Of a stretch of 64,000 nucleotides of DNA, positions 22,895 through 35,100 are shown one piece after another (within the stretch, counting starts at the first letter, position 1; each line of letters starts with the position of its first letter). The notes beneath the pieces were generated by a model. That model saw only the letters and a program-made list of their open reading frames with translations. It made no database searches and was not told where the DNA came from. The stretch spans positions 128,328,952-128,392,951 of the forward strand of contig JBCNJP010000007.1 of the NCBI GenBank assembly GCA_039602395.1. Reading direction: 5' to 3'. The translations under genes were made by a program, and so were the position numbers. Source of the DNA: Deinandra increscens subsp. villosa. Taxonomy: Eukaryota; Streptophyta; Magnoliopsida; Asterales; Asteraceae.

Positions 22895-25800
22895 ATGGGG
22901 ATTCTCAGTGTTTCAAGATTTGGTATGTTTTATAATTCTACCTTACATAATCCTACCATTGATTTCTTGTTAAACCCAATTTTCATACGTGGGTGTGTTG
23001 CTTCCGTACAATTCATGTTCTTGATTCTCATGTTAATCTCTTGGGTCTTGAAAAGATTCAAGCTTGATCCAACTGTGGTTCCAAAACAGAGTTCTGGGTG
23101 TTTGTTTTACAAACAAACTCTGTTTTGCTCTCTTGCTCTTTCACTCTTTAATCTTGTTTTGTGTTTCTTGAATCATTTTTATTGGTATAGAAACGGTTGG
23201 ACTGATGAAAAGATTGTAACCCTTTTGGATGTTGTTCTCGAATCACTTATTTGGTTATTCATTTCTGTTTATTTGCACACGTTTGTTTCAAATTCGTCGA
23301 CAAAATCTAGAAAATACCCTTTTGTTTTAAGGGCTTGGTGGGTGTTCTTCTTTACAGTTTCTTGTTATTCACTTGTGGTAGACTATGTTTACTACAAAAG
23401 AACCCATGATTCAATTCCAATGTTCTTTGTCTCTGATTCTGTGTCTAGTTTCATGGGTTTGTTCCTCTGTTTTGTGGGGTTGTCCCATAAAAGAGAGGAA
23501 GAGTCCCAAAGTCATAATCTTGAAGAACCCCTTTTGAATTTTAGTGTCCCTAGGGATGAATCTTGCATCAACTTATGAAAATGCAAGTTTCTTTAGCTTG
23601 CTTAACATTTTCTTGGATGAATTCTGTGATTGCAAATGGCTACAAAAAGCCATTAGACCTTGAAGACATCCCTCACCTTGCAAGTGTTGATAACGCAAAT
23701 GAAGTATTTCCTGTTTTGAAAAGTAAGGTAGAGTCTTTAAGCAATGGAGATAATCAAATAACTTCATTAGGTCTCACAAAAGCCATACTCTACATTGTGT
23801 GGAAAGATGTTGTGATCACAGGATTGCTTGCTTTAGTGTACGCGCTGTCTAGTTTTGTTGGTCCTTACCTCATAGACTCGTTCGTTCAGTATCTGAATGG
23901 ACATCGAGATTATGAAAACCAAGGTTTTGTTTTGGTGGCTGCATTTTTTATTTCGAAGATTATAGGCTGTTTCGCGCAACGACATTGGTGGTTCAAGCTC
24001 CAACAGGCCGGAATCAGGGCTAGATCCGCCATAGTTGCCATGATTTACCAAAAGGGTTTGACCATTTCTGGTCAATCAAAGCAAGGGAATTCGAGCGGTG
24101 AAATCATAAACTTTATGGCTGTTGATGCTGAAAGGATAGGTGAGTTCGGTTGGTATATGCATGATTTTTGGCTGGTATTCGTGCAAGTAGCTGTTGGATT
24201 AGCACTTTTATATAAAAACTTAGGACTAGCTGCGGTTGCTTCATCAATTTCTACAGTTGTTGTGTTGTTAGCCAATCTTCCACTAGGAAACATACAAGAA
24301 AAGCTTCAAGATGAGTTGATGAAATCGAAAGATGCAAGGATGAAATCAACATCTGAAATCTTGAGAAACATGAGGATTCTTAAACTTCAAGGTTGGGAAA
24401 TGAAGTTTTTGTCGAAAATCATCAAACTTCGTGATGAAGAAGAAGGTGCATTGAAGAAATATATGTATACTTTGTCATTGAATGCTTTCTTGTTCTGGGG
24501 TGCTCCAACTGTTGTAGCTGGGATCACTTTCACTACATGTTTGTTAGCTGGCATCCCACTTGAATCAGGAAAGGTACTCTCTACACTCGCAACGTTTAAA
24601 ATACTTGAAGAGCCGATTTACAATCTTCCAGATTCGATTTCAGTGTTTTTCCAAACCAAAGTCTCGCTTGATCGCATTGCCACATTCCTTCGTATCAAGG
24701 ACATAGATTCTAACGCTGTAGATAAGGTTCCACAAGGCAGTTCTAACATAGCTGTTGAGATCATAAATGGTTGTTTTTCATGGGATTTAAATGCGTCTTC
24801 TAATCCGACGTTGAAAGATATAAACATTAGCGTGAATCAAGGGATGCTTGTTGCTGTTTGTGGGACCGTTGGGTCAGGGAAGTCAAGCTTATTGTCTTGT
24901 ATATTAGGTGAGGTATCAAAGATATCAGGAAGTGTGAAAGTTGAAGGATCAAAGGCATATGTAGCTCAATCTCCATGGATACAAAGTGGAAAGATTGAAG
25001 ATAATATCTTGTTTGGAAGGGAGATGGATAGACAAAGGTATGAGAAGGTTTTAGAAGCATGTTCTTTGAAGAAAGACCTTGAAGTTCTTTCGTTTGGTGA
25101 TCAGACAGTTATCGGTGAGCGGGGACTAAATTTGAGTGGTGGTCAAAAGCAGAGAATTCAAATTGCACGCGCTCTTTATCAAGATGCCGATATATATCTT
25201 TTTGATGATCCGTTTAGCGCTGTTGATGCTCATACAGGAAGTCATCTTTTCAAGGTAAGTGATTTGGGTTATGCTTTTGTTTAAAGGTATAATTACATAA
25301 TTTGAAAGTAAATTTGTGTTTTATATAACAGGAATGCATCTTGCGGTTTCTGGACTCGAAGACGGTGATTTACATCACACATCAAGTAGAGTTCTTACCT
25401 GCTGCAGATCTCATCTTGGTTAGCTAACTATGTTTTTTTTTTCCTTTTCAAATGCCCTGTAACTCCTTTATGATAAAAAAAGATCATGGTGGTTTAAAAT
25501 CAAGGTATTTGTAAATCCATTTTGTCTATCTCACTTAATATAATAACATCACAATCAGGTTTTGAGAGATGGGAGGATTACACAAGCCGGAAAGTACAAC
25601 GACATTCTCTGTTCACGAAGCGACTTTATGGATCTTGTAGGCGCACATAAAGAAGCATTATCAGCCATTGATTCCCTAAGAATAAATGTTCAAGAACAAA
25701 CAAATAGTTCTAAGAACACAAACAAAACTCAAAATGACGAAACAAATGGTATTTTAGACTCAAAAGCACAACTTGTTCAAGAAGAAGAACGAGAGAAAGG

Positions 25801-28574
25801 AAAAGTGGGTTTCTCGGTCTACTGGAAATACATAACAACGGCTTATGGCGGGGCACTAGTACCATTTATATTATTGGCACAAGTTCTCTTCCAAACACTA
25901 GAGATCGGAAGCAATTACTGGATGGCTTGGGCATCTTCAGGGTTGCCAGGTGATCCAGCCCTGGTTTCAGGCTCTACCCTCATCATTGTTTATGCAGCTT
26001 TAGCTTTTGGATGTGCATTATGCATACTTGCAAGAGGCTTGCTTCTTGCAACTGCTGCATATAAGGCGGCCACTCTTCTCTTCCACAAAATGCACTTGGC
26101 AATTTTTCGGTCACCCATGTCTTTCTTCGACTCTACACCAAGCGGACGGATACTAAATAGAGTAAGCAGTTATATTCTCACTATAACAGATATGCAAGTA
26201 GACACTTTTTTTTCATATACTTTATGTTTTATATTTAACATTGTTTTTTATATTTACAGGCATCTACAGACCAAAGTGCGGTGGACATGCAAATTCCTTA
26301 CCAAGTTGCATCATTTGTGTTCTCCGTAATTCAACTTCTTGGCATTGTTGTAGTTATGTCACAAGCAGCTTGGCAGGTGATCATCATACTTGTTCCCGTT
26401 GCAGGAATATGCATTTGGTTACAACAATATTACTTGCCTTCAGCACGAGAAATGGGACGGGTAGTTGGAGTTTGCAAAGGTCCAGTGATACAGAATTTTG
26501 CTGAAACAATATCAGGATCAACGACCATTAGAAGTTTTGATCAACAGGCCAGATTCCAGAACACGAATCTGAAATTAAATAATGATCTTTCAAGGCCACA
26601 GTTTCATGTTGCTGCAGCTAGGGAATGGTTAGGAGTACGGATGGATATGTTGTCCTGTTTTACGTTTGCTTCGTTTTTAGTTTTCTTGGTTTCTATCCCA
26701 GAAGGAACTATTGATCCAAGTAAGTCATTCTTTCTTCATTGAATCATGCATATTGTATTGATCTATGATGAAAAACATCTGATTGACAAGAGCTTCTGGT
26801 TTGATATCCTCAAGGTATTGCGGGAGTGGCTGCTACCTACGGGCTTACTTTGAGTAATTTACAAGGATGGATAATATGGACTCTTACAGGCCTCGAAAAC
26901 AAGATTATTTCGGTTGAAAGAATACTTCAGTACTCTTCTATCCCGAGCGAGCCTCCTCTTGTTATAGAATCAAATAGGCCTAATGATCAATGGCCATCAC
27001 AGGGAGAGGTTGATATATGCCATCTGCAGGTAAATGAAAATCCGGCCCAAATCCTAAATTTTATCAAACCACATGTGGCCCAACAAGACCGTCCAAACCT
27101 CAAAATGGGCCAAATTTTGGCCCACTTGAGATAAAAGACCACACTGACTCTACTTATACAAATGCTCAAATACAAATACAAAGGCATGCTAAAAGTAAGG
27201 TAGACAACTTGAATTATCAACAAGTTGTCAAGAGCTTCCATTTGGACAAAGTTGACTTTTTGATCCGTACCAATATTGACTTTGACTTCTTGATTTCCAG
27301 TGGTTAATAATAATTCATCATTATTTGTGCTTCTTGTCATGGTCATGAACATATCAACATAATCATTAATCCTTATTTGAAAGTCAAAATCAAGTTGACT
27401 TTTTTGTCAAAGTCAGTGTTGACTTGTGACCCAGAGTTGACAGTTGACTATCCTGAAAATTTTGTGTGTTGTTTTTGGGTATTCATCTAGCCATAATCAG
27501 TACATATCAGTGTGGAAACTGGACATTTTCAAATGGTTTAATCTGGTTTTGTTATCGTATCTAATGTTTTCTTTTTAAAAGGTTCGATATGCGCCACATA
27601 TGCCACTAGTGTTGAGAGACCTTACATGCACTTTCAAAGGAGGGAAGAAAAGTGGGATCGTGGGAAGAACCGGATGTGGGAAGTCGACTTTGATACAAAC
27701 ACTCTTCCGCCTCGTGGAGCCAGCTGCTGGACAGATTCTGATAGACGGAATCAACATATCCACAATCGGACTTCATGATCTTCGTTCAAGATTAAGCATA
27801 ATTCCTCAAGATCCTACCATGTTTGAAGGAACTATTCGAAGCAACATGGACCCCCTCGAAGAGTACACAGATGATAAGATTTGGGAGGTAGCTACATTAC
27901 ACAACTTTGATTTCGATTAATGCATTCAAACTGTCATATGGTGCTATAATCTAACAACATTTGTTACCTCAGGCTCTCGATAAATGCCAACTTGGAGACG
28001 AAGTGAGGAGTAAGGAAGGGAAGCTTGACTCACCAGGTATTGTTCATGGTCTTTACTCTTTACAATGTCACTTTGCCATATAATATTTACTTACTACTTT
28101 TCAACTTTTCATGTAAAACCTTATAGTCAATGAGAATGGAGAGAACTGGAGTGTGGGTCAAAGGCAGCTGGTGTGCCTCGGGCGTGTGCTACTCAAGAAG
28201 ACCAAAGTCTTGGTACTTGATGAAGCTACTGCTTCAGTAGACACTGCAACTGATGGTATGATTCAACAAACGCTCGGGAAACACTTTACTGACTCGACTG
28301 TGATAATGATTGCACATCGTATCACCTCTGTGCTTGATAGTGACATGGTTTTGGTAATAGAACAAGGTTAGTTACATAATGTTGTTGAGTGTTGACAATA
28401 AAACGACGTGTGTCTGTTGAGGCGAAGTCTTTATCTGTGTGTGTGTGTCGTTTTGTTCTGTATGCAGGTCTGGTTGACGAATATGACTCTCCGACGAAGT
28501 TGCTAGAGGATAATTCGTCTTCATTTGCCAAACTTGTTGCTGAGTATAGTATGAGATCAAATTCCAACTATTAG
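22895..28574 (+). CDS. ABC transporter C family (MRP-type) gene, frame broken in exon 1
   Basis: A full-size ABCC pump; plant members move glutathione conjugates, flavonoids, folates or chlorophyll catabolites, mostly into the vacuole, driven by ATP. Nine exons: 22,895-25,254; 25,332-25,418; 25,559-26,161; 26,260-26,719; 26,815-27,029; 27,582-27,887; 27,973-28,036; 28,127-28,366; 28,468-28,574. All introns are GT-AG and phases agree, giving about 1,480 codons, normal for the family. It has an N-terminal TMD0 (residues 1-215), TMD1, then NBD1 with Walker A GTVGSGKS (about 656), LSGGQKQR and Walker B YLFDDPFSAVD. TMD2 follows, then NBD2 with GRTGCGKST (about 1,269), SVGQRQLVCLGR and VLVLDEATASVD. 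In exon 1 the frame is lost between LLNFSVPRDES and LTFSWMN (23,540-23,605): conserved STYENASFFSL lies in a second frame and LTFSWMN in a third. It may be a pseudogene, a sequence error, or spliced through an unusually short intron. Substrate cannot be told from sequence. Confidence 0.85.
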
Positions 28575-29073
28575 AGATGTTTATGTTGATTGTTTTGTAT
28601 TTTGTTTTTGTTTCATCTTCTAATTGTCCTTTAGTAGATTATTACTTCTCTTTTCGAAATAAACATAGAATCAACATAGAAGGCTTCCAATTCAGCAAGC
28701 AAAAGAGAAAGAGTTGAATTAGAAATTTCTAAATCATGATAAAATCAGTGATGATGTGTCTCAGTAGCAAAATAATATAAAAAAGTAGAAAACTTTAATC
28801 TAATCTTTATTTGAATTGCAAAACTTGATCAAAGAGTAGAAAACTTAACCTCAAGAGTGACTTTGATACTATTGTTGGGGTTTATGTGTTCCTTTTAAGT
28901 TTATTTAAAGCGAAAGACAAAAAAAATTCGTTATCAAATCATATACTTACACTCAGTTTCCAGGTGTGAATTAAAGACGAAACCCGAAAAACCAAATCAT
29001 AGTGGGCTTCAATATTCATACGAATCAAAATTTGATATGTTGATAAAGCGGATGGGCAACTTGACTAGCGTTA
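28575..29073. other. Intergenic, ABCC 3' flank
   Basis: The start holds the likely 3' UTR of the ABCC gene, with AT-rich poly(A)-signal-like sequence near 28,655-28,670. Nothing else is recognisable. Confidence 0.45.
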
Positions 29074-29197
29074 TCTAAAACGAAGCAACCGGCTCAAAAG
29101 GGGCTAGCCCGATAACACAAAATGTCAAAACAAACTCTAAAACGAAGCAATCGGCTCAAAAAGGGCTAGCTCGATAACACAAAACGTCAAAACAAAC
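29074..29197. repeat. Two-copy tandem repeat, 62-bp unit
   Basis: The unit begins tctaaaacgaagcaa and contains 'ggctcaaaa' and 'gataacacaaaa'. The second copy starts at 29,136 and differs at about four positions. Confidence 0.8.
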
Positions 29198-29339
29198 TTC
29201 GTTCATTCGTCTTGGTTCATTGTCGATTATCCGCTTCTCCCTCTCTCATTCGAATTCAAAACACACTTCACAAGGGTGAGGGTGACAACAATGTCTGGTA
29301 TGATTCTAAATAATCGAGGTAAAGTTAAATACTTATAAT

Positions 29340-30217
29340 TAGGGGTGTCAATTGTGTCGGGTTGACGGGTTAGTGGGTTAACGGGTTGAGGGTTGGCGGG
29401 TTTACGGGTTATATTTTGTAACCTGAACCCGACCCATATTTTTAAACGGGTCAAGGATTTCAACCCTAACCTGACACGTATAAATTCGGATTAACCCGAT
29501 CATGACCCGTTTAACCCGTTTTGAAAAAAATAGATAAAAATATTATGACTAACTATATAAATATTAAAATCAATAGAAATCCAAATCAAATTTAAATACA
29601 AACATCAAATCGTTCTTTCAAATATGATGGTGGAATTAGAAAATGAATCATTAATTAAACAACAAACAATCAATCAAAATTAAGAAATAAAAAGTTTTTG
29701 AGTTTATTTTTTTAAAGTAAAGAGTCGACTAGAATGAATTCCAAATTTAAAAGTAAACTAATTTTAAATTTTAGAAAAAAATGCTCAATTTAAATATAAA
29801 TTTTTAGAGAGTGAATATATAATTGTTGTTTTTTATGAAACTTAAGAAAAAACGGGTTGGCGGGTCAACCTCTTTTAATAGGTAACCCGAACCTGACCCG
29901 TTTTTTAAACGAGTCAACCCTAACAGTGGCGAAGCTTGAAAATATCAAGTACGGGGTTGGGATCTAAATTTTTTTTTCCTAACGCCAATTTTTGGGTAAA
30001 TGGGGGGTCGAACCGGAGTATATCGAAATTTTCTACACGGAAATTGTATACCCCTACATTGCAAAAAAAATTCGGGGGGACGGACGCCCCCTCCCGCCCC
30101 TTAAAAGCTGCGCCAATGAACCCTAACCGACCCATTTTTAAACGGGTCAAGTTTTTCAACCCAAAACCTGTTTTTTTCGTGTCGGGTTTCGAGTCGTGTC
30201 AGAAATTGCCACCCCTA
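29340..30217. mobile_element. MITE with TAGGGGTGTCAAT-type termini, carrying a nested insertion
   Basis: The left end is taggggtgtcaatt and the right end aattgccacccctA, an imperfect inverted pair. The subterminal regions are full of 'gggttaacgggt' and 'aacccgaaccc' repeats. The flanks cttataat and ctgtataat are an imperfect 8-bp duplication, suggesting hAT. The interior holds a second element at 29,924-30,118. Confidence 0.6.
29924..30118. mobile_element. Nested hAT MITE, CAGTGGCG family
   Basis: Starts CAGTGGCGAAGC and ends GCGCCAATG, with an 8-bp duplication aaccctaa at 29,916-29,923 and 30,119-30,126. Same family as the elements at 38,824 and 46,540, with the characteristic C/G-rich tract and 'cggggttgg'-like interior. 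Confidence 0.8.
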
Positions 30218-30685
30218 CTGTATAATCTCATTCAATCACACCCTAAATGTTTACCTACACCCGTGAGTCCCTCTGTCTACTTTCGATTGTGAGTGCCTTT
30301 TAAGTCATTTGGGTTACCTGGAGTGATCAGATAGTAATAATAAGCCGTTTTAAAAAAAAATGTTTACCTACATGTCGTTTCGTTTTTGATAAAGCTATTC
30401 GAAATGGACCGCTTCATTTACTTCCTTAATTATCACCACATCATCATTACATCATATTCTACTTTATTTCACTCAACAAGGCATTACTCTAGGGAGAAAT
30501 ATAAATACTAATTCAAGTTAAATAATAAAAAAAACAAAATATAATTAATGGAAAAGACGAATGATGTGGGGTGCTGGATAGAATCATGCAAGATTTTTTA
30601 ACTTTCGCATGGAAAGTGCGGAGGGTGGTGATGTTTCACTCAACAAGTCCACATCACAAAACCGATAGGTGAGACCTCAAAATAG

Positions 30686-31150
30686 AGGTGAAAACAAACC
30701 AAGTTGAGCCCGAGTTTGTTCAGGCTCAAACTCGACTCGTTTAGACCTAAGAAAGCTCGAGCTCAAGAACGGCTCAGTTAGGGCTTTATTTTTCAAGCTC
30801 GAGTTTGACTCGTTAGAAATTATTTAAGCTTGGACTCGAACCGTTTATTATTAAATAAGAGAGAGATGCTGAAAAATTCCGATGAAAATGAATGTAGTAA
30901 ATACACATGAAAGAAAATGTAGCATTTATTAAAAGAAATATGCATATTATTTAATTATATTATCCTACTTTTATATATAAATATAACTATTATTCTAAAA
31001 TATATTTATTGAATTAAATAAAAAATATATATAAATAAAATGATCGTTAAAGCTCACGAGACGACTCCAGCTCAAAACGTAAATCTTGAGATCAAGCTCG
31101 TTTTTTTAAACGAGCCATATTTTGGTTTGAGTTTTGTTCAGGCTTGATAA
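30686..31150. repeat. Diverged dispersed repeat with GAGCTC-type subterminal motifs
   Basis: Repeated 'ctcgagctc', 'aaactcgactcg' and 'ggcttg' motifs surround an AT-rich centre. It resembles the intronic element at 55,545-55,876. The ends are not clear. Confidence 0.35.
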
Positions 31151-31597
31151 GACATATCTAATTTTAAATTTTTTATCAATTCGATATCGAGCAGCTATCC
31201 GAAGTTCTTCCACCAATATACTAGTCCAATAATTTAAAAAACACGTGATTACATTCAAACTGGCACACAAGTTATAGTTGTGAAAGAAGTCAACAACTGG
31301 GAGAAGATGTTCAGGTGGCCGGTTAGATCCAGAAAAGGCAAAGATCCAACGGTCTTTCTTCTCCATCAGGCACTGATGGCATCTCAGCCGTCCATCGGAC
31401 TCCCGTACACCACTCTTGTTCCGCCGAGTGTCGTGCATGAATGACATGGCAATTAACTGATTTTAAAATCCGTGTTTCAAGTCCGAATACTCCTCCCACA
31501 GTATAATCACTCTCTCAACGCTCCAACCGAACAAAAAGTTAGCCCCCTTTTTTATCGCTATTTCTCTCCATAAACCTTCAAGTCAGCCCTAATTCAT

Positions 31598-32186
31598 GTA
31601 AGTTTTCTCAATTTCACTTGTTTTTAGGTGATTAATTTGCAACGGTACGTGCGAATTGTGTTATTATTCTGGTTAGGGTTTTGTTTTCCGTGTCGAAAAG
31701 GTGAAGAATTTATTTGTTTATTTCGCTATGTTTGTTTGCGCGTCTTTTGATCTGAAATCATTGTGTTTGCGGCTTGTAACTGTTTATATAGATCTTGCTA
31801 CAGCTTGCTAAAGTTCGATGCATGCGTAATTCGGATGAAATGCGCATTTTCCTTCGGTTTATGATGTTTTAGGGTTTGTGGAACTTTTGTCAGATTTCAC
31901 TACGCTAGTCATGGCTCATGAATTTTTATGTATCAATTGTTTGTGATTTTTTGTATGTTTAGATTTTCATATGGTAAAAAGCTGGTAAAAGTACTAAACG
32001 GGCAACTGTTTCGCACTTGGTTGCGTATGGGTGATGTTACTATGTTAGGGAGTTAGTTAATGATGTTGTCTTTTAGGATTTACGCGGTTGCTAAAAGGTG
32101 ACGTCTTTTAGAATTTTATGGAAATTGGTTGTTGAGTTTTGACTCATTATGAGCTTTTACTTAATTGTTTGTAATCAAATGTTCAG
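31598..32186 (+). other. 5'UTR intron of the DEK gene
   Basis: A donor (cat|gtaagttttc) lies after a pyrimidine-rich leader near 31,500-31,597, and an acceptor (atgttcag|tt) lies 2 nt before the ATG. The T-rich sequence between them is typical of a plant leader intron. Confidence 0.6.
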
Positions 32187-32188
32187 TT

Positions 32189-35100
32189 ATGGGGGAAGAA
32201 GGTGCAACGGCTGAAGGTGCCGAGACGGTGGAAAACAGGACTGTCTCTCCAGATAAAGCAGGCGAGGATGTGAGTGAGAAAAAAGAGGAGAAAAAGGAGG
32301 CGGTTGAAGAGCTGGAGGAAGATGTAAAGAATGATGAAACTAAAGAAGTTGAAGTTGATAAGGAAGTTGCTGAGGTAAGCAAAGATGCCAAAGTAGAAGA
32401 AGTAGAGGCAAATGATAATGAAGATGGACAAGAAGAGAAAGTAGACGGAGAATCCAAAAGTGAGCCAATGGAAGTTGATGAAAAGAAAGCTCCTGGTGAG
32501 GAGACTGAGAGAGAGCCAATGGAAGATGATGAAAAGAAAGCTCCAGACGAGGAGACTGAGAGTGAGCCAATGGAAGATGATAAAAAGAAAGGTCCAGACG
32601 AGGAGACTGAGAGTGAGCCAATGGAAGATGATGAAAAGAAAGGTCCAGACGAGGAGACTGAGAATAAGAATACTGAAGTTGCTGATTCAAAAGAAAAAGA
32701 AGAGAATCAAGAAGGGAATCAGGAAGAGATCCCAGAGGAGAAGGGATCAAAAAAAGGTGCAAAAAAGAAGGACGGCCAAGAAAAAAGCAATAGCAAGACA
32801 AAAGCATCAGGAGAGAAAAAAGAAAAGGAACCAACAACTCCTGCTGCTCCTACTAGTGACCGGCCTGTAAGGGAACGGAAATCTGTAGAACGTTTGGTTG
32901 CCGTCATCGACAAAGACACCACCAAGGAATTCCATATTGCAAAGGTTGTTTTCTTCATTTAGAATTTCAAGACTGTTCTTATTGTTTATGTTTTTAAATG
33001 ACTCAACTAAATCTTCCTACTTTATCTGATTTGTTATTGTTATAATGGTGTGCACTGTGCAGGGTCGCGGTACAGCACTGAAAGATATTCCAAACGGTAA
33101 ACTCTTATGTTTTCCTTTTTTTTTCTTTCATTTCCTTCTTGCATTAAGCATCCTTTGATTTGTCATCAAAGTGTTCTTTTCATATTAAAGTAACATAAAA
33201 TGCAAAAGATATTTTATTTTATAAGTTAATGTATGCTATTTCAAAGATTAACAAATCACTTAAGAAGTGAATGTGAAGTGATTTAGTCACTTGTTAAGGC
33301 TTTAATCACAACTGTTATGGTGAGGAGGAAAGCTGCTAGACTTCACTTTTTAAGCTTATAATCTACTTCTGTGAACTTTTTGGACATGTGACGCAGAAGA
33401 GGATTATGCTTATTATCTAGTAAGTTTGAAATTTCAAGTTCACATGCTATAGATAGTGAGTTTGAATTCTCCATTTGGAGATAAACCTACTCAATATCAT
33501 GTATTATATGTAAAAAGCTACTAACCTTCTTAAATATATCTCTATATATAAGTCATATAATTGTATATGTGTATTTTTCTCACACCTGCCAAATTTGTAT
33601 TCAGCATAATGTAACCTTTTGCTCTCTAGTAATCCTCACTTTGAATTTATAAATTTGATTGTGTTCCCTACTTCCCTATGTGTTGTGTATTTTGTCCAGT
33701 TTTAAGTGCATTTTGACATTTGATCGGTATTCAGTATGTTGATTAACCCATGTGCTGAGCATAGTAGTCAAAGGCGCCCTAGGTGAGGCAAGGCGCAAGG
33801 AAACCGTTTTGCCTGCATCCAGGCACTCCAGTGAGGCTCTGACCAGATTCTGAAAATTCCAGCCTGAACAGGTCTGAAACATAAAAAAAATGGCATAAAA
33901 CCAGCCTAAAAGAGCCTAAACATGCCCTAAACCAGCCTAAAACCCCTAAAAATGGCTGTTTATACCCTGCACCTTGCTTTTTAGCGCCTTGGTCCCAGGC
34001 TCACCCTTTGTGTCTTGAGTCCGCCTTGATTGCTATGGAGCTCAGTTAAGCTTTGCTTATTTGGGGGTCTGATTGAGTAGAATATAAGAAAATGGATACC
34101 GATGTGAACAAAACCTATCACTATATGTAATAAGGTTGATATTTAGAAGCCAAATCCTTAAAAATGAACGCAGACCCTTCTGGCTTGTATCATAGTTGCC
34201 TTGTAATGCTATCTTGCTGTGACTATGACTCAGGGTCTTAATTGGTTTGCAATGTTTCACTGTGGCCTTGGAAAACTGTACAATTATTCTTTCCAAATAT
34301 TTGTTGATCTTAACAAGGTTTCTTTTTCCGCCGTGTTTGTGTTTGAAAACTTCATGTCAGTAGAGATTACACTTGTTTGCACATATAGCAAGTTTGTTGA
34401 ATGCGTATCATTGAGAAAGAATGGAAATCTGTAATTACAAATTTGTAGGTATTTTTCTTCAAGAAACATTTGCTGAACTTTGGTGAAGAGATAACTTTGA
34501 TTATTATGATTTCAGTTTTGACGGCTTAGAATCCTTATTTGTTTTCATGATATATTAAAACATAAATATCTACTCACTGCACATCAGTCAGCATGCAAAT
34601 GCTAAATTTCCGAAATATTTGTGTTGTCTTCTAGGAGATCTATTGTACTCGACGTTGTAATTGCTTTGTTCATTTTCATGACTACTGATTCCGCTTGCCA
34701 ATCCCTACTTCCAGGACATGCATCTTTTGTGTTTTCTGTCTAAATCCTGCATTACTTTTCAGTTGCATACAAGTTATCAAAGAGGAAGGTCGATGACACT
34801 CTCAAACTGCTCCATACTATTTTATTTGGGAGGAGAGGAAAGGTAATTGAACTTCAACTCATAGACATCTATGAATCTATATGGTCTTTCTATTGGTATT
34901 GTTCTATCTTATCCTCTTTGATACATTATTTGTTAATGCTTAAAGTTTATCGTGACGAAGTAGAAAATGCCCCTACATTGGTGGTATGAATCATGCAGAC
35001 AAATTGTAGTTGGTGATACATATACATAAATGAGTTTCTGTATGTAGGGACTGTGGCAGCTTCATTTGTAGCTTTATCAATATTCTGGCCCTCATACTGT

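Noticed and set aside
31106..31447. 113-codon minus-strand frame upstream of DEK
   Set aside because: No recognisable domain, and it lies in the likely promoter region of DEK next to a dispersed repeat.
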